Source: Rhizobium sp. PDO1-076 | GTDB lineage: Bacteria > Pseudomonadota > Alphaproteobacteria > Rhizobiales > Rhizobiaceae | NCBI RefSeq assembly: GCF_000247475.1 | Contig: NZ_AHZC01000022.1 | Location: 1 to 64,000 of the forward strand | Direction of reading: 5' to 3' | DNA length: 64,000 nucleotides | In this document: one piece after another, positions 16,714-26,751 of the stretch | Layout: each line of letters opens with the position of its first letter | Position numbering within the stretch: the first letter of the stretch is position 1 | Program-made: the position numbers and the translations under genes | Notes under the pieces: model-generated | What the model was told of the DNA's origin: nothing | Seen by the model: the letters and a program-made list of their open reading frames with translations, nothing else | Database searches by the model: none

Positions 16714-17218
16714 CGCCTCGGCCAGTGTCGGCGTCTGCGAGCGCGAGATCAGCGCTGCCGCAGCAAAATATGGGGTGCCGGAAGGCATACTTTATTCCGT
16801 CGGCCTGACCGAAACCGGTCGCAAAGGATCGCTTCAGCCCTATGCCATGAATGTCGAAGGGCGGGCAGTCTATTCGGGCGACATGAACGAAGCGCTTGGC
16901 GCGTTTCAGGTGGCGCGCGGGCAGGGAGCCAAGCTGATCGACGTGGGTTGCATGCAGATCAACCAGCACTTTCACGGCGACCAGTTCACCTCGGTTCAGG
17001 CCATGTTCGATCCGAAAAAGAACGTCGAATATGCCGCCCGCTTCCTCAGCAAGCTCCACAATCGACACGAGACCTGGACGATGGCAGTGGCCCGATATCA
17101 TGCCGGGCCGAACAATGACCCGGCGCAAAAGCGCTATGTCTGTCGCGTTATCGCCAATCTGGTCGCCACCGGCTACGGCACCTGGACGACCAATGCGCGT
17201 CAATTTTGCGGTGAATAG
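16637..17218 (+). CDS. Periplasmic lytic transglycosylase of the flagellar locus
   Basis: A 193-residue protein with a signal peptide (basic start, hydrophobic core, S-A-S-A near residue 28). Its SLT-type lysozyme fold has the catalytic-region pattern 'Y-S-V-G-L-T-E-T-G', 'D-V-G-C-M-Q-I-N' and 'A-V-A-R-Y-H-A-G'. It probably opens peptidoglycan for rod growth, because the FlgJ-like protein in this locus lacks a muramidase domain. The start at 16637 is preferred over ATG 16679 because only it keeps the charged signal-peptide head. The first 77 bases lie inside fliK. Confidence 0.88.
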   Translation: MTGRFSQLATRLLPMTALVLISFTSSASASVGVCEREISAAAAKYGVPEGILYSVGLTETGRKGSLQPYAMNVEGRAVYSGDMNEALGAFQVARGQGAKLIDVGCMQINQHFHGDQFTSVQAMFDPKKNVEYAARFLSKLHNRHETWTMAVARYHAGPNNDPAQKRYVCRVIANLVATGYGTWTTNARQFCGE

Positions 17219-17247
17219 CAATCTTTGGTTGTTTGACAGCCACATTA

Positions 17248-17385
17248 GTGCCGATTTGATAATTGTGGCAAGACTGCGGACAATTGGGGCAAAGCAAGAG
17301 CTTGCGCGAAGCTTGCGTTAACTTTTCCACTAAAAAATAGTGCGCGATAGTGGGTATACCCACTACATATAGATCAAATCGGCAC
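17248..17385 (+). repeat. 13-base inverted repeat in the ftcR upstream region
   Basis: GTGCCGATTTGAT (17248-17260) recurs inverted as ATCAAATCGGCAC (17373-17385), perfect over 13 bases and 112 bases apart. The two copies flank the 18-base palindrome at 17348-17365. They may be paired protein-binding half-sites or arms of a large leader structure. Confidence 0.6.
17348..17365 (+). promoter_or_regulatory. Perfect 18-base palindrome upstream of ftcR, candidate activator site
   Basis: TAGTGGGTATACCCACTA is an uninterrupted palindrome 134 bases before the ftcR start. In S. meliloti this gene is switched on by VisN/VisR, a LuxR-type pair, and LuxR-type boxes are palindromes of about this length. 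The link is inference. A smaller dyad CACTA/TAGTG (17328-17342) lies next to it. Confidence 0.5.
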
Positions 17386-17498
17386 CAATTCGTTAATCAA
17401 TTATTAATATCTATCATTAACTTTCGCCAGTTGTCGCTGAATCCCTCGATTCGTACCCATAGTGCATCGAAACACCACACTGATTCGGAGGCGGCTGA

Positions 17499-18170
17499 AT
17501 GATCGTCGTGGTTGATGAGCGCGAGCTCGTGAAAGACGGGTACACTTCTCTATTTGGACGGGAAGGTATTCCATCCACCGGATTTGATCCGGCGGAATTC
17601 GGGGAATGGGTCACTACGGCGGCTGATTCCGACATTGCGGCAGTTGAGGCTTTTTTGCTCGGTCAGGGCGAAAGCACATTGGAACTGCCGCGGGCAATCC
17701 GGGATAGAACCCAGGCACCGGTGATCGCAGTCAGCGATCAGCCGTCCCTGGAGGCGACGCTGGCCCTGTTTGATTGCGGCGTCGATGACGTCGTGCGCAA
17801 GCCGGTCCATCCTCGTGAAATCCTGGCGCGGGCGGCAGCCATTCGCCGGCGTCTGAAGGCAATTTCCAACTTCACGGAAATCGGCCCTATCCGGGTTTTC
17901 TCCGATGGTCGCGATCCGGAAATTTCCGGCGACGTATTTCCTCTGCCGCGGCGCGAGCGTCGTATCCTGGAATACTTGGTCGCAAATCGCGGTCGACGCG
18001 TTTCGAAGACCCAGATCTTCAACGCCATCTACGGTATCTTCGACGAGGAAGTCGAAGAAAACGTTGTTGAAAGCCATATCTCCAAGCTTCGCAAGAAGCT
18101 TCGCAAGAAGCTCGATTTCGACCCGGTCGATTCCAAGCGCTTCCTTGGCTACTGCATCGACTGGAGCTGA
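17499..18170 (+). CDS. ftcR: Flagellar transcriptional regulator FtcR (Rem)
   Basis: A 223-residue OmpR-family regulator. The N-terminal receiver-like domain (about 1-115) keeps 'V-V-D-E-R-E' and the 'R-K-P-V-H-P' lysine block. At the usual phosphorylation strand it reads A-V-E-A-F, with no obvious acceptor Asp. The C-terminal winged helix (about 140-223) has '[10 protein letters not shown]' and '[12 protein letters not shown]'. In Brucella (FtcR) and Sinorhizobium (Rem) it activates the later flagellar genes. It is transcribed alone, with its own regulatory region of 280 bases. Confidence 0.93.
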   Translation: MIVVVDERELVKDGYTSLFGREGIPSTGFDPAEFGEWVTTAADSDIAAVEAFLLGQGESTLELPRAIRDRTQAPVIAVSDQPSLEATLALFDCGVDDVVRKPVHPREILARAAAIRRRLKAISNFTEIGPIRVFSDGRDPEISGDVFPLPRRERRILEYLVANRGRRVSKTQIFNAIYGIFDEEVEENVVESHISKLRKKLRKKLDFDPVDSKRFLGYCIDWS

Positions 18171-18302
18171 TTGGGCAGCATGCGGTTCCCTGCGTGGGGA
18201 CGGCTGATCGGATGAATTCGACCGATAGCCGGAATGTCATACAGCCTCACGCAAGGCCCATCTCCTAGTCTCCGTACTGACTACCGAAGCGAGGATTTTA
18301 AT

Positions 18303-19511
18303 ATGAGCCTTTACGGAACAATGCGAACCGGCGTGTCCGGGATGAATGCCCAGGCGAACCGCCTCGGCACCGTCGCTGACAACATCGCGAATTCCAGCAC
18401 TGTCGGCTACAAAAAGTCGTCGACACAATTTTCATCGATGATTTTGCCAAGCACTGCAGGCCAGTACAATTCGGGCGGTGTCGAAACGGATGTCCGTTAT
18501 TCGATCTCCAGCCAGGGCACTTTCAGCTACACCACATCCTCGACCGATCTTGCGATCAACGGCGATGGCTTCTTCATCGTATCGGGTGAAGACGGCGTCG
18601 AGTACCTGACCCGCGCCGGTGCATTCACCTTGCAGGACGATGGTAGTTTGCAGAACTCCGCCCGCTATACGCTGATGGGTTATGAATATGACTCTGCTGC
18701 CGATCCGACGATCGTCGTCAACGGCTTCGACGGCCTGACCGAGGTGAACCTGTCCGGTTCCGGCATTTCTGCTGTTGCCTCCACGAGTGGGGCGCTTTCG
18801 GTCAATCTGCCGAACTACGAGGCCGATGGCTACGTCAAAACGACCTCGCTGAAGGTCTTCGACAGCCAGGGAACGAGCCGTCTTGTCGAATTTACCTACA
18901 CGAAAGACAGCGACAACAACTGGACAGTCGATGCTGTCATTCCTGAAACCGGCGATGTGCTTCTGGCCGGTGCAGCAATGGAGTTCGACAGCGATGGCAA
19001 GTTGATTAATCCGGATCCGGCCGAGTTTGTGCTCGATCCTGTTGCCGATATCGATGGCGCCACGATCCCCGCCATCACGCTGAGCGTTGCTGGTACGACG
19101 CAGCTGGCGTCTGATTTCTCGGTGCAGAACGGCAAGGTCGACGGCAATGCGGCATCGAAGGTCAAGGGTTACGAAATCGATGACACCGGTGTGGTTTCCG
19201 TCGCTTATGAAAACGGTGACCTTGTGCCCACGTTCCGCGTGGCGCTGGCCAGTGTGCAGAGCCCGGACAACCTCAATCCGGTGGCTGGTAACCTCTACAC
19301 TCAGTCCAATGATTCTGGTGTGGTTGTCATGGGTTATGCCGGCTCCAGCGGCTTCGGCAGCATCATCTCCGGTGCACTCGAAGACTCCAATGTCGACGTG
19401 GCTGAAGAGCTCACCGCGATGATCGAGTCCCAGCGCAACTACACAGCAAACTCCAAGGTATTCCAGACCGGCTCCGAATTGATGGAAGTCCTGGTCAACC
19501 TGAAGAGATAG
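18303..19511 (+). CDS. flgE: Flagellar hook protein FlgE
   Basis: A 402-residue hook subunit. The start M-S-L-Y-G-T-M-R-T-G-V-S-G is the family N-terminus, preceded by GCGAGG; an in-frame ATG 69 bases upstream would add a non-conserved tail. The axial motif 'V-A-D-N-I-A-N-S-S-T-V-G-Y' and the C-terminal 'E-L-T-A-M-I-E-S-Q-R-N-Y-T-A-N-S' are present. FlgE forms the flexible hook whose length FliK sets. It heads the flgE-flgK-flgL series. Confidence 0.97.
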   Translation: MSLYGTMRTGVSGMNAQANRLGTVADNIANSSTVGYKKSSTQFSSMILPSTAGQYNSGGVETDVRYSISSQGTFSYTTSSTDLAINGDGFFIVSGEDGVEYLTRAGAFTLQDDGSLQNSARYTLMGYEYDSAADPTIVVNGFDGLTEVNLSGSGISAVASTSGALSVNLPNYEADGYVKTTSLKVFDSQGTSRLVEFTYTKDSDNNWTVDAVIPETGDVLLAGAAMEFDSDGKLINPDPAEFVLDPVADIDGATIPAITLSVAGTTQLASDFSVQNGKVDGNAASKVKGYEIDDTGVVSVAYENGDLVPTFRVALASVQSPDNLNPVAGNLYTQSNDSGVVVMGYAGSSGFGSIISGALEDSNVDVAEELTAMIESQRNYTANSKVFQTGSELMEVLVNLKR

Positions 19512-19533
19512 TTCGAAAAGTTAGGGTAGCCTT

Positions 19534-20991
19534 ATGTCGCTTGCATCATCGCTTGGCACTGCTCAGGGAATCTTCCGGAACACGGGGCAACAGACCTCCG
19601 TGCTCACGACGAACATCGCCAATGATGGAAACGAGAACTACGTAAGGCGCCAGGCTGTCGTTACCAACACCGTATACGGTGCGACGATGGTCCAGAACGA
19701 ACGTTCGCAGCAGATGGCTCTGCTGCGACAGTTTTCCAGCGCGACATCGCAGCAGAGCTCGCAAAGCACGCTGCTGGAAGGTCTGGAAACGATCTCCAGT
19801 GCGCTTGGCGGCAATGACTACGAATTGTCGACGTCCACCTACCTCGCCAATCTGCAGAGCAGCCTGCAATCCTTTGCAGCAGCACCAGGTGAGTACGCAC
19901 TGGCATCCACCGTGGTCACCGATGCGATCGATGTTGCCAATTCTCTGAACAATGCGACGGCTTCGACCCAGCAGCTGCGCGCCGATACCGACGCCCAGAT
20001 TGCCGAACAGGTCGAGAGCCTGAACAAGCTTCTCGCCGAGTTCAAGACGGTGAATGACTCGGTCATTCGTCTGACGGCAACCGGTGGCGAGCCGAGCGAT
20101 TATCTCGACCGGCGTGATACGCTGGTCAAGGAGATTTCCGGCATCGTTGGTGTCAGCATCAACATGCGCGAAAACAGCGACATGGTGCTGTACACCTCGG
20201 ACGGCACAACGCTGTTTGAAACCGACCCGCGCGAAGTCACCTTCGATCGCAAATACAATTACGACGCATCGGTCACCGGAAACTCGATCTATATCGACGG
20301 AACTCCGGTTCGTGCGGGCGTCGGCGGCAACACTGACGGACAGGGCACGCTGAGCGCGCTGGTCCAGTTGCGCGACGTCATTGCACCGACCTTCCAGGTG
20401 CAGCTCGATGAAGTGGCGCGTGGCCTGATCGAGGCCTTTGCCGAAACCGATCCCTCGGGCGGCCAGCCGGATGCACCCGGCCTGTTTACCTGGTCGGGTG
20501 GCACCACGCTGACGTCCGGCACCGTCGAGCCGGGACTGGCCGCAAAGATTGTTGTCAATGACGCTGTGCGCTCCGATGCCGGCGGTGATCCGACGCTGAT
20601 CCGCGATGGCGGAATCAACGGCACCGACTATGTCCACAACACAGCCGGGGCTTCGGGTTACACCGACCTGATCAACACCTATGTCGACGCCATGTCGGCC
20701 GACCGAGACTTCTCGGCGGACGCCGATCTGACCACGACGACCAGCCTGCTGTCTTTCGCCAGCGACTCCATCGGCTGGCTTGAGGAATATCGTTCGACGG
20801 CCACCTCGGCCGGAGACAACAAGAGCGCGCTCTATGAGCGCACATACCAGACATATTCGTCGAAAACGGCGGTCAGTCTCGACGAAGAACTTTCTCTGCT
20901 GCTCGATGTTGAGCAGTCCTACAAAGCTGCAGCCAAGCTTGTCTCGACAATTGACGAGATGCTGGAAGCCGTGCTGCAGATGGCGGGGTAA
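19534..20991 (+). CDS. flgK: Flagellar hook-associated protein FlgK (HAP1)
   Basis: A 485-residue junction protein joining hook and filament. The N-terminal D0/D1 helix reads 'Q-T-S-V-L-T-T-N-I-A-N-D-G-N-E-N-Y', and the C-terminal segment is 'S-Y-K-A-A-A-K-L-V-S-T-I-D-E-M-L'. The alphaproteobacterial form lacks the long insertions of enteric FlgK. It follows flgE by 22 bases with its own ribosome site (GTTAGGGTAG) and is followed by flgL after six bases. Confidence 0.95.
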   Translation: MSLASSLGTAQGIFRNTGQQTSVLTTNIANDGNENYVRRQAVVTNTVYGATMVQNERSQQMALLRQFSSATSQQSSQSTLLEGLETISSALGGNDYELSTSTYLANLQSSLQSFAAAPGEYALASTVVTDAIDVANSLNNATASTQQLRADTDAQIAEQVESLNKLLAEFKTVNDSVIRLTATGGEPSDYLDRRDTLVKEISGIVGVSINMRENSDMVLYTSDGTTLFETDPREVTFDRKYNYDASVTGNSIYIDGTPVRAGVGGNTDGQGTLSALVQLRDVIAPTFQVQLDEVARGLIEAFAETDPSGGQPDAPGLFTWSGGTTLTSGTVEPGLAAKIVVNDAVRSDAGGDPTLIRDGGINGTDYVHNTAGASGYTDLINTYVDAMSADRDFSADADLTTTTSLLSFASDSIGWLEEYRSTATSAGDNKSALYERTYQTYSSKTAVSLDEELSLLLDVEQSYKAAAKLVSTIDEMLEAVLQMAG

Positions 20992-20997
20992 TCCTGA

Positions 20998-22062
20998 ATG
21001 TCGACTTCAAACGTATCCAATATCTCCATACAGACGTCGATGCGTTTGACCATCCGGCAGGCGCAGACCGAACTGCTGCAGGCGCAGCAGGAGGTCAGCA
21101 CCGGGTACTTCGCCGATATCGGCGCCGAACTGGGCAGCAAGACGTCGACGGTGGTCGATCTCAACCGCGAAAGCCTGCGCCTGTCCTCGATCCTCAGCAA
21201 CAACAGCATTGCGACCCAGCGGCTGTCTGGCTCTCAGGAAGCCCTGAATCAGATCGCCAAGGCGGCCGAGGAGATGAACCAGTCGCTGATCACGATCTCG
21301 GGTTCGACCAATACCGATACAATTGGTACGACGATCGGCACGGTCAAGAGCTCGCTCGACACCATGACCGACATGGCCAATTCGGCTATAAACGGCGAAT
21401 TCCTGTTCTCCGGCATCAATACCGATGTGCAGCCGCTCGCCAAGTACGACGAAACCTCGGCGGCCAAGGTCGCCTTCGACAATGCATTTAACAGCTATTT
21501 CGGCTTTGCACCGACCGACACGGCCGGTACAGCAACGATCGTCGCCACTGGCGGTGCGCCGAGCATGGAAGACTTTATCGGCAACGTCCTGGAACCGATG
21601 TATTCCGGAGCCGACTGGACGACGGACTGGTCGAGTGCCTCCGATGAGGTGATGACGAGCAGGATTACGCAGTCTGAGACGGTGAACACCTCGGCATCTG
21701 CCAATGAAGACGGTTTCCGCTACTTCGCCCTTGCTGGGGTCATCACCCAGGAGCTGATGAACATCGGCGCGCCGGCCGATGCCGTCACCGTGGCAATCAA
21801 TTCGGCGATTGACTACACCGGCAAGGCCATCAGCGGAATCAACAAGACCAGATCTGAGCTTGGTCTTTCGGAAAACCGGATCGAGAAGGCAGATTCGTCC
21901 TTGCAGATCCAGGTCGACATCATCGAGACGAGCCTGTCCAGCAAGATCGAGGTTGATGCTTATGAAGCGTCGACGAAGGTCAACAGTCTGCTGGCAATGG
22001 TGGAAGCATCCTACACGCTGACCGCCAAGATCCAGGCGCTGAGTCTCGTAAACTACCTTTGA
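20998..22062 (+). CDS. flgL: Flagellar hook-associated protein FlgL (HAP3)
   Basis: A 354-residue flagellin-related junction protein. It has a conserved flagellin-like N-terminal helix (about residues 10-70, 'Q-T-S-M-R-L-T-I-R-Q-A-Q') and C-terminal helix ('S-L-L-A-M-V-E-A-S-Y-T-L-T-A-K-I'). FlgL links FlgK to the first filament turn. The spacing of six bases to flgK indicates a shared transcript. Confidence 0.93.
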   Translation: MSTSNVSNISIQTSMRLTIRQAQTELLQAQQEVSTGYFADIGAELGSKTSTVVDLNRESLRLSSILSNNSIATQRLSGSQEALNQIAKAAEEMNQSLITISGSTNTDTIGTTIGTVKSSLDTMTDMANSAINGEFLFSGINTDVQPLAKYDETSAAKVAFDNAFNSYFGFAPTDTAGTATIVATGGAPSMEDFIGNVLEPMYSGADWTTDWSSASDEVMTSRITQSETVNTSASANEDGFRYFALAGVITQELMNIGAPADAVTVAINSAIDYTGKAISGINKTRSELGLSENRIEKADSSLQIQVDIIETSLSSKIEVDAYEASTKVNSLLAMVEASYTLTAKIQALSLVNYL

Positions 22063-22099
22063 TGATCAAAGGTACTGAGTAAAACTGAAGGGCAAATGA

Positions 22100-22447
22100 A
22101 TGTACCAGTTTTCATACGCCGAAATCATGGAAGATGGGGTGGCCGACGCGAAGGATCGCGAGCGTCAGGCCCTGGATCGGACAATTGATTTGCTGCGGGC
22201 GGCTGCACTGAAGGCCAGCTATTCGCGCGAGGCGATTGAAGCGCTTTACTACACACGACGGGTCTGGGTCCGCTTCATTGAGGATCTGCAGCATCCCGAA
22301 AATCAGCTGGCTGTCGAAGTTCGCGCCAATCTGATTTCCATCGCTATTTGGATTTTGAAGGAATGCGACCGGATCCGGAAGCGCCAGTCAGACAATTTCC
22401 AGGGCATCATAGACGTGACAACCATCATCAGGGATGGACTTAAATGA
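22100..22447 (+). CDS. flaF: Flagellar biosynthesis regulator FlaF
   Basis: A 115-residue helical cytoplasmic protein with the FlaF family features 'Y-A-E-I-M-E-D-G' near the start and '[12 protein letters not shown]' in the middle. In Caulobacter, FlaF promotes flagellin synthesis and secretion and opposes FlbT. It overlaps flbT by four bases (ATGA), so the two antagonists are made together. Confidence 0.94.
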   Translation: MYQFSYAEIMEDGVADAKDRERQALDRTIDLLRAAALKASYSREAIEALYYTRRVWVRFIEDLQHPENQLAVEVRANLISIAIWILKECDRIRKRQSDNFQGIIDVTTIIRDGLK

Positions 22448-22893
22448 AGAGCACTTTGCGCATCTCGCTCAAGTCGGGCGAACGGATCTTTATCAACGGA
22501 GCGGTTCTTCGCGTCGACCGCAAGGTTGCTTTGGAGTTCCTGAACGACGTGACTTTCCTCCTGGAAAATCACGTTCTCCAGCCCGACCAGGCCACCACGC
22601 CTCTGCGTCAGCTCTACTTCATTGCGCAGATGATGCTGATCAATCCGGAAGGCCGCGAACAGTCGATGGCGATGTTCCGCAAGTCGATCATCATGCTGCT
22701 GAACTGCTTTCAGAACGAAGAAATTCTGGCCGAGCTGAAGCGTGTCGATGCGATGGTTTCGTCCGGGCGAGCCTTTGACGCGCTGAAGGCAATACGCTCG
22801 CTTTATACGGTCGAGGACCGGATTTTGAGCAGCGATGAGATGAGCCCGGCAACGATCGAGCAGATTCGCAAGGAGATCGCGCCATGGCGGTAG
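22444..22893 (+). CDS. flbT: Flagellin mRNA regulator FlbT
   Basis: A 149-residue protein matching FlbT. It starts '[14 protein letters not shown]' (from residue 8) and continues with '[12 protein letters not shown]'. In Caulobacter, FlbT binds the leader of a flagellin mRNA near the start codon and lowers its stability and translation. The four flagellin leaders in this window share a Shine-Dalgarno-pairing fold, a plausible target. It overlaps flgD by ten bases. Confidence 0.95.
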   Translation: MKSTLRISLKSGERIFINGAVLRVDRKVALEFLNDVTFLLENHVLQPDQATTPLRQLYFIAQMMLINPEGREQSMAMFRKSIIMLLNCFQNEEILAELKRVDAMVSSGRAFDALKAIRSLYTVEDRILSSDEMSPATIEQIRKEIAPWR

Positions 22894-23345
22894 ATGCAGT
22901 CGGCAGCACGACAAGTGCCACGACGACAAAGACGACGACTGATACCTCGGCCTCCAGCGCTTCGGCGTCTGCCTCGCTGGACTACGAAAGTTTCCTGAAG
23001 CTCCTGATTGCTCAAATGCAGAACCAGGATCCGACCGATCCGATGGATGCCAGCGAGCAGATCTCGCAGTTGGCCACCTTCTCGCAGGTCGAGCAGACGA
23101 TCCAGACCAACTCGAACCTCGAGACTCTGATCACCGGCAACGCCCTGACCAACGCCTCGAACTATATCGGCAAGACCATCACCAGTGCCGATGAAAAGAC
23201 GACCGGCGTCATCCAGTCCGTGCGTGTCTATAGCGACACGATGGTCGCCATGACGACTGACGGCAAGGAAATTCCGATCACCGTCGGCGTTCGTGTGGGC
23301 GAACCGAAGGCGACGACAACCGATACAGAGACGTCCGGCACCTAA
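22884..23345 (+). CDS. flgD: Flagellar hook assembly scaffold FlgD
   Basis: A 153-residue hook-capping protein. The N-terminal export/capping motif is clear: '[15 protein letters not shown]' at about residues 35-49, then '[14 protein letters not shown]'. It is much shorter than enteric FlgD, lacking most of the C-terminal beta domains, as is usual in rhizobia. A Ser/Thr/Ala-rich leader precedes the motif. Confidence 0.95.
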   Translation: MAVDAVGSTTSATTTKTTTDTSASSASASASLDYESFLKLLIAQMQNQDPTDPMDASEQISQLATFSQVEQTIQTNSNLETLITGNALTNASNYIGKTITSADEKTTGVIQSVRVYSDTMVAMTTDGKEIPITVGVRVGEPKATTTDTETSGT

Positions 23346-23403
23346 AGTGCTAAGCCTTCTGGAGTGGAGGGCTTGATTCGCCGCTCCGGAAGGACCCCGT
23401 CTC

Positions 23404-23670
23404 ATGAATGAGGCTGACGCACTCGATATTATGCAGGCCGCCATCTGGACGATCCTGATGGCATCCGGGCCAGCCGTTGCTGCCGGCATGATTGTCGGCG
23501 TGGTGATCGCGCTGATCCAGGCGCTGACCCAGGTTCAGGAAATGACCCTGACTTTCGTGCCGAAGATCCTGGCGATCCTGATTACCATCGGCATCACCGC
23601 ACCATTTGCCGGCGCGCAGATTTCCCTTTTTGCCAACATGGTTTTTTCCCGCGTCCAGTCGGGGTTCTGA
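23404..23670 (+). CDS. fliQ: Flagellar export gate protein FliQ
   Basis: An 88-residue protein with two membrane segments (about 15-40 and 52-78) and the FliQ motif 'A-L-I-Q-A-L-T-Q-V-Q-E-M-T-L-T-F'. It forms the export gate with FliP and FliR. A good GGAAGGAC ribosome site precedes the ATG. A 124-base spacer separates it from flhA, in which no gene or clear terminator was seen. Confidence 0.96.
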   Translation: MNEADALDIMQAAIWTILMASGPAVAAGMIVGVVIALIQALTQVQEMTLTFVPKILAILITIGITAPFAGAQISLFANMVFSRVQSGF

Positions 23671-23794
23671 TCGGATCGCCTGAGCGTCCGAACGCTTCCT
23701 GACACCCTCGCGCAAGCTTCGCCGTCTATCTCTTTTCCCGATACTGCCCGAAGCTCGGCTTCAGGATGACTTCTCATGAAGAGATGGAACGGAC

Positions 23795-25882
23795 ATGGCG
23801 CAACCTCCTGCAATCGTAATTCCGAAGGTTAGTCCGAGCGGACGCGATATTGGCTTTGCTCTCGGCATCACCCTGATCCTCGGCATTCTGTTCCTGCCGA
23901 TCCCGCCGTTCCTGATCGACATGGGACTGGCCTTCTCGATCGCTTTCTCCGTGCTGATCCTGATGGTCTCGCTGTGGATCCAGCGTCCCCTGGATTTCTC
24001 ATCCTTTCCGACTATTCTGCTGATCGCGACCATGATCCGCCTGTCGCTCAATATCGCGACGACACGTGTGATCCTGTCCCATGGCCACGAGGGCCATGGT
24101 GCGGCTGGTGGTGTGATCGCCGGCTTCTCGAGCCTGGTCATGGGCGGTGACTTCGTCATCGGTCTGATCGTCTTCATGATCCTGATCACCGTCAACTTCA
24201 TCGTCATCACCAAGGGTGCAACGCGTATCGCCGAAGTCGGCGCCCGCTTCACCCTCGACGCCATCCCCGGCAAGCAGATGTCGATCGACGCCGATCTGTC
24301 GGCCGGTATCATCGACGAAAAGGAAGCTCAGCATCGCCGTAAGGAACTCGAGCAGGAAAGCTCGTTCTTCGGCGCGATGGACGGTGCCTCGAAATTCGTC
24401 CGCGGCGACGCCATCGCCGGCCTGATCATCACCGGCATCAACGTCTTCGGCGGCATCATCATCGGTTATTTCCGTCATGGCATGGAAATTGGTGAAGCGG
24501 CCGACGTCTTCGTCAAGCTGTCTGTCGGCGACGGTATCGTTTCGCAGGTGCCGGCTCTCGTCGTTTCGCTGGCTGCGGGTCTTCTCGTCTCGCGCGGCGG
24601 CACACCCGGCTCGACCGACCAGGCGGTCATCAACCAACTGAGCGGTTATCCGCGCGCGCTGTGGGTTGCCGCCTCGCTGATGGCCGCCTTGGCGCTGGTT
24701 CCCGGCCTGCCCTTCATCCCCTTCATGGCCCTTGGCGGCGTGATGGCATTCGGTGCCTGGTTCATCCCGCGTCAGCTCGAAGCCGAAAACAAGGTCAAGC
24801 GCGACCAGGAAGAAAAGAAGGTCATTCAGAACAAGGAAGCCGAGAAGGACTCGGTCAAGTCTGTCCTGAAGACCGCCGAAATCGAGCTTGCGCTTGGCAA
24901 GCTGGTTTCGACCCGCCTGCTCGGCGCCCATCAGGAACTGGCCTTCCGCGTCGGCAAGATGCGCAAGAAGTTTGCCAGCCAGTACGGCTTCGTCGTGCCG
25001 GAAATCAAGGTGACCGACGACATCGCCATTCAGGACAAGTCCTACCAGATCCGCATCCATGGCACGACGATTGCATCGAATGCGCTGCGCGTCGGCGAAG
25101 TGCTCGTTGTCACAGGGTCCGGTCGCAAGCCGAAGGTCCCCGGCGACGAGATCCGCGAACCCGCTTTCGGCATGCCGGCGGTCTCCGTCCTGGAAACCTT
25201 TACCGAAGAACTGAAACGCGAAGGCTTCCACCCGATCGATAACGTTTCGGTCGTGCTCACCCATGTCAGCGAAGTCATCCGCAACAACCTGCCGCAGTTA
25301 CTTTCCTACAAGGACGTCAAGATCCTCATCGATCGCCTTGATCCGGAATACAAGAAGCTGGCCGATGAAATCTGCTCGTCGCACATGTCCTATTCCGGTC
25401 TGCAGGCAGTCTTGAAGCTTCTGCTGGCTGAGCGCGTCTCGATCCGCAACCTGCATCTGATTCTCGAAGCCGTGGCAGAGCTTGCGCCGCATGTGCGCAA
25501 GACCGAACAGATCGTCGAGCATGTACGGGTGCGCATGGCCCAGCAGCTCTGTGGCGACCTGACCGACAACGGTGTCCTGCGCGTGCTGCGCCTCGGCTCG
25601 AAGTGGGATCTCGTCTTCCACCAGGCGCTGAAGCGCGATGCCAAGGGCGAAGTCGTCGAATTCGACATCGATCCGCGCAGCCTCGAAGAGTTCAGCGAGC
25701 AGGCGAGCCAGGTTATCCGCGACTTTATGGACCGTGGGCTTCCTTTCGTGCTTGTCACCTCGCCGGAAACACGGTCCTATGTTCGCATGATTATCGAACG
25801 CTTGTTCGCCACGCTGCCGGTTTTGTCTCACGTCGAACTGGCCAAGGGCATCGAGATTAAGATCCTGGGCTCCATTTCATGA
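23795..25882 (+). CDS. flhA: Flagellar export apparatus protein FlhA
   Basis: A 695-residue protein. About eight membrane segments occupy residues 15-315, including the conserved cytoplasmic FHIPEP loop pattern '[16 protein letters not shown]' and '[11 protein letters not shown]'. A large cytoplasmic C-terminal domain (about 330-695) docks chaperones and substrates. FlhA forms the nonameric export ring. It overlaps fliR by four bases. Confidence 0.97.
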   Translation: MAQPPAIVIPKVSPSGRDIGFALGITLILGILFLPIPPFLIDMGLAFSIAFSVLILMVSLWIQRPLDFSSFPTILLIATMIRLSLNIATTRVILSHGHEGHGAAGGVIAGFSSLVMGGDFVIGLIVFMILITVNFIVITKGATRIAEVGARFTLDAIPGKQMSIDADLSAGIIDEKEAQHRRKELEQESSFFGAMDGASKFVRGDAIAGLIITGINVFGGIIIGYFRHGMEIGEAADVFVKLSVGDGIVSQVPALVVSLAAGLLVSRGGTPGSTDQAVINQLSGYPRALWVAASLMAALALVPGLPFIPFMALGGVMAFGAWFIPRQLEAENKVKRDQEEKKVIQNKEAEKDSVKSVLKTAEIELALGKLVSTRLLGAHQELAFRVGKMRKKFASQYGFVVPEIKVTDDIAIQDKSYQIRIHGTTIASNALRVGEVLVVTGSGRKPKVPGDEIREPAFGMPAVSVLETFTEELKREGFHPIDNVSVVLTHVSEVIRNNLPQLLSYKDVKILIDRLDPEYKKLADEICSSHMSYSGLQAVLKLLLAERVSIRNLHLILEAVAELAPHVRKTEQIVEHVRVRMAQQLCGDLTDNGVLRVLRLGSKWDLVFHQALKRDAKGEVVEFDIDPRSLEEFSEQASQVIRDFMDRGLPFVLVTSPETRSYVRMIIERLFATLPVLSHVELAKGIEIKILGSIS

Positions 25883-26628
25883 TAACAGACCCGGAAGGGA
25901 CCGTTCTCGCACTCTTTGCGGTCTTCTGCCGCATTGGCGCCTGCATGATGACCTTGCCGGGTTTTTCCTCCGCGCGCATTTCGATGACGATCCGGGTGCT
26001 GCTGTCGGTCTCGATGTCTCTGGCGTTGCTGCCGATCCTCTTCGACACGGTTTATCCGCGTGTTTCTGGTGGCGGATATACCTACATCCAGCTGATTGTC
26101 GCCGAAGTCCTGATCGGCGCGATGTATGGCCTGGTTCCCAGGCTTTACGTGCTTGGTCTGCAGTTTGCCGGATCGGCCACATCCATGGCGATCGGCTTCA
26201 ACTCGCCGGGTGCGGCCGATGTCATCGAAGATACCAGTGAAAACCAGCTGACAAACCTGATCAGCTTCGGCGGATTGCTGCTTCTTTTCATGCTGGATTT
26301 CCACCATGTGGTCTTCCGCGCTCTGGTCGAATCCTATTCGGTCATGCCGCTGGGCGGCTTTCCCGACACCCAGAAGATGTTGATCACGCTGAGCGACACG
26401 CTGTCCAAGACCTTCATGCTGATGCTGCGGCTGGCAAGCCCGTTCATCATCTTCGGCCTGATGTTCAACGTGGGTGTCGGCCTGGTCAACAAGCTCGCGC
26501 CGCAGATCCCGATCTTCTACATTTCCACGCCTTATCTGCTGATTGGCGGACTGCTGCTGGTCTATTTCTCCATCGCGGCGATGGTCATGCAGTTTGCCCA
26601 GTCTTTCCCGATGATCTTCGACTTCTAG
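25879..26628 (+). CDS. fliR: Flagellar export gate protein FliR
   Basis: A 249-residue protein with about six membrane segments. Family features include 'G-A-M-M-T-L-P-G-F'-like sequence near the start (here C-M-M-T-L-P-G-F), 'G-F-N-S-P-G-A-A-D' and '[18 protein letters not shown]'. It completes the FliPQR gate. It begins inside the flhA stop and is followed by an intergenic palindromic repeat. Confidence 0.96.
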   Translation: MITDPEGTVLALFAVFCRIGACMMTLPGFSSARISMTIRVLLSVSMSLALLPILFDTVYPRVSGGGYTYIQLIVAEVLIGAMYGLVPRLYVLGLQFAGSATSMAIGFNSPGAADVIEDTSENQLTNLISFGGLLLLFMLDFHHVVFRALVESYSVMPLGGFPDTQKMLITLSDTLSKTFMLMLRLASPFIIFGLMFNVGVGLVNKLAPQIPIFYISTPYLLIGGLLLVYFSIAAMVMQFAQSFPMIFDF

Positions 26629-26629
26629 T

Positions 26630-26727
26630 GCAATTCCAGCAAAAGTGGGAACCGGTTTTGCGTACGGAATTGCGTAACAACAAAGAGATAGAGCATTGAA
26701 GGCGCTCCGTTTTCGCCGGAAATGCTC
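26630..26727. repeat. Two-palindrome intergenic mosaic element (RIME-like)
   Basis: Two adjacent dyads fill the fliR-downstream gap. The first has GCAATTCC (26630-26637) with GGAATTGC (26666-26673) and an inner GCAAAA/TTTTGC. The second has GAGCATT (26691-26697) with AATGCTC (26721-26727) and an inner GGCG/CGCC. This layout and wording match the small Rhizobium-specific intergenic palindromic elements. Identification is from memory of the family. Confidence 0.6.
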
Positions 26728-26751
26728 TAGGCCGCGCCAGAGGACCGCCAA

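Noticed and set aside
22434-22778. A 114-codon frame over the flbT start
   Set aside because: The true flbT frame begins at 22444 and encodes the family sequence; this is an out-of-frame shadow.
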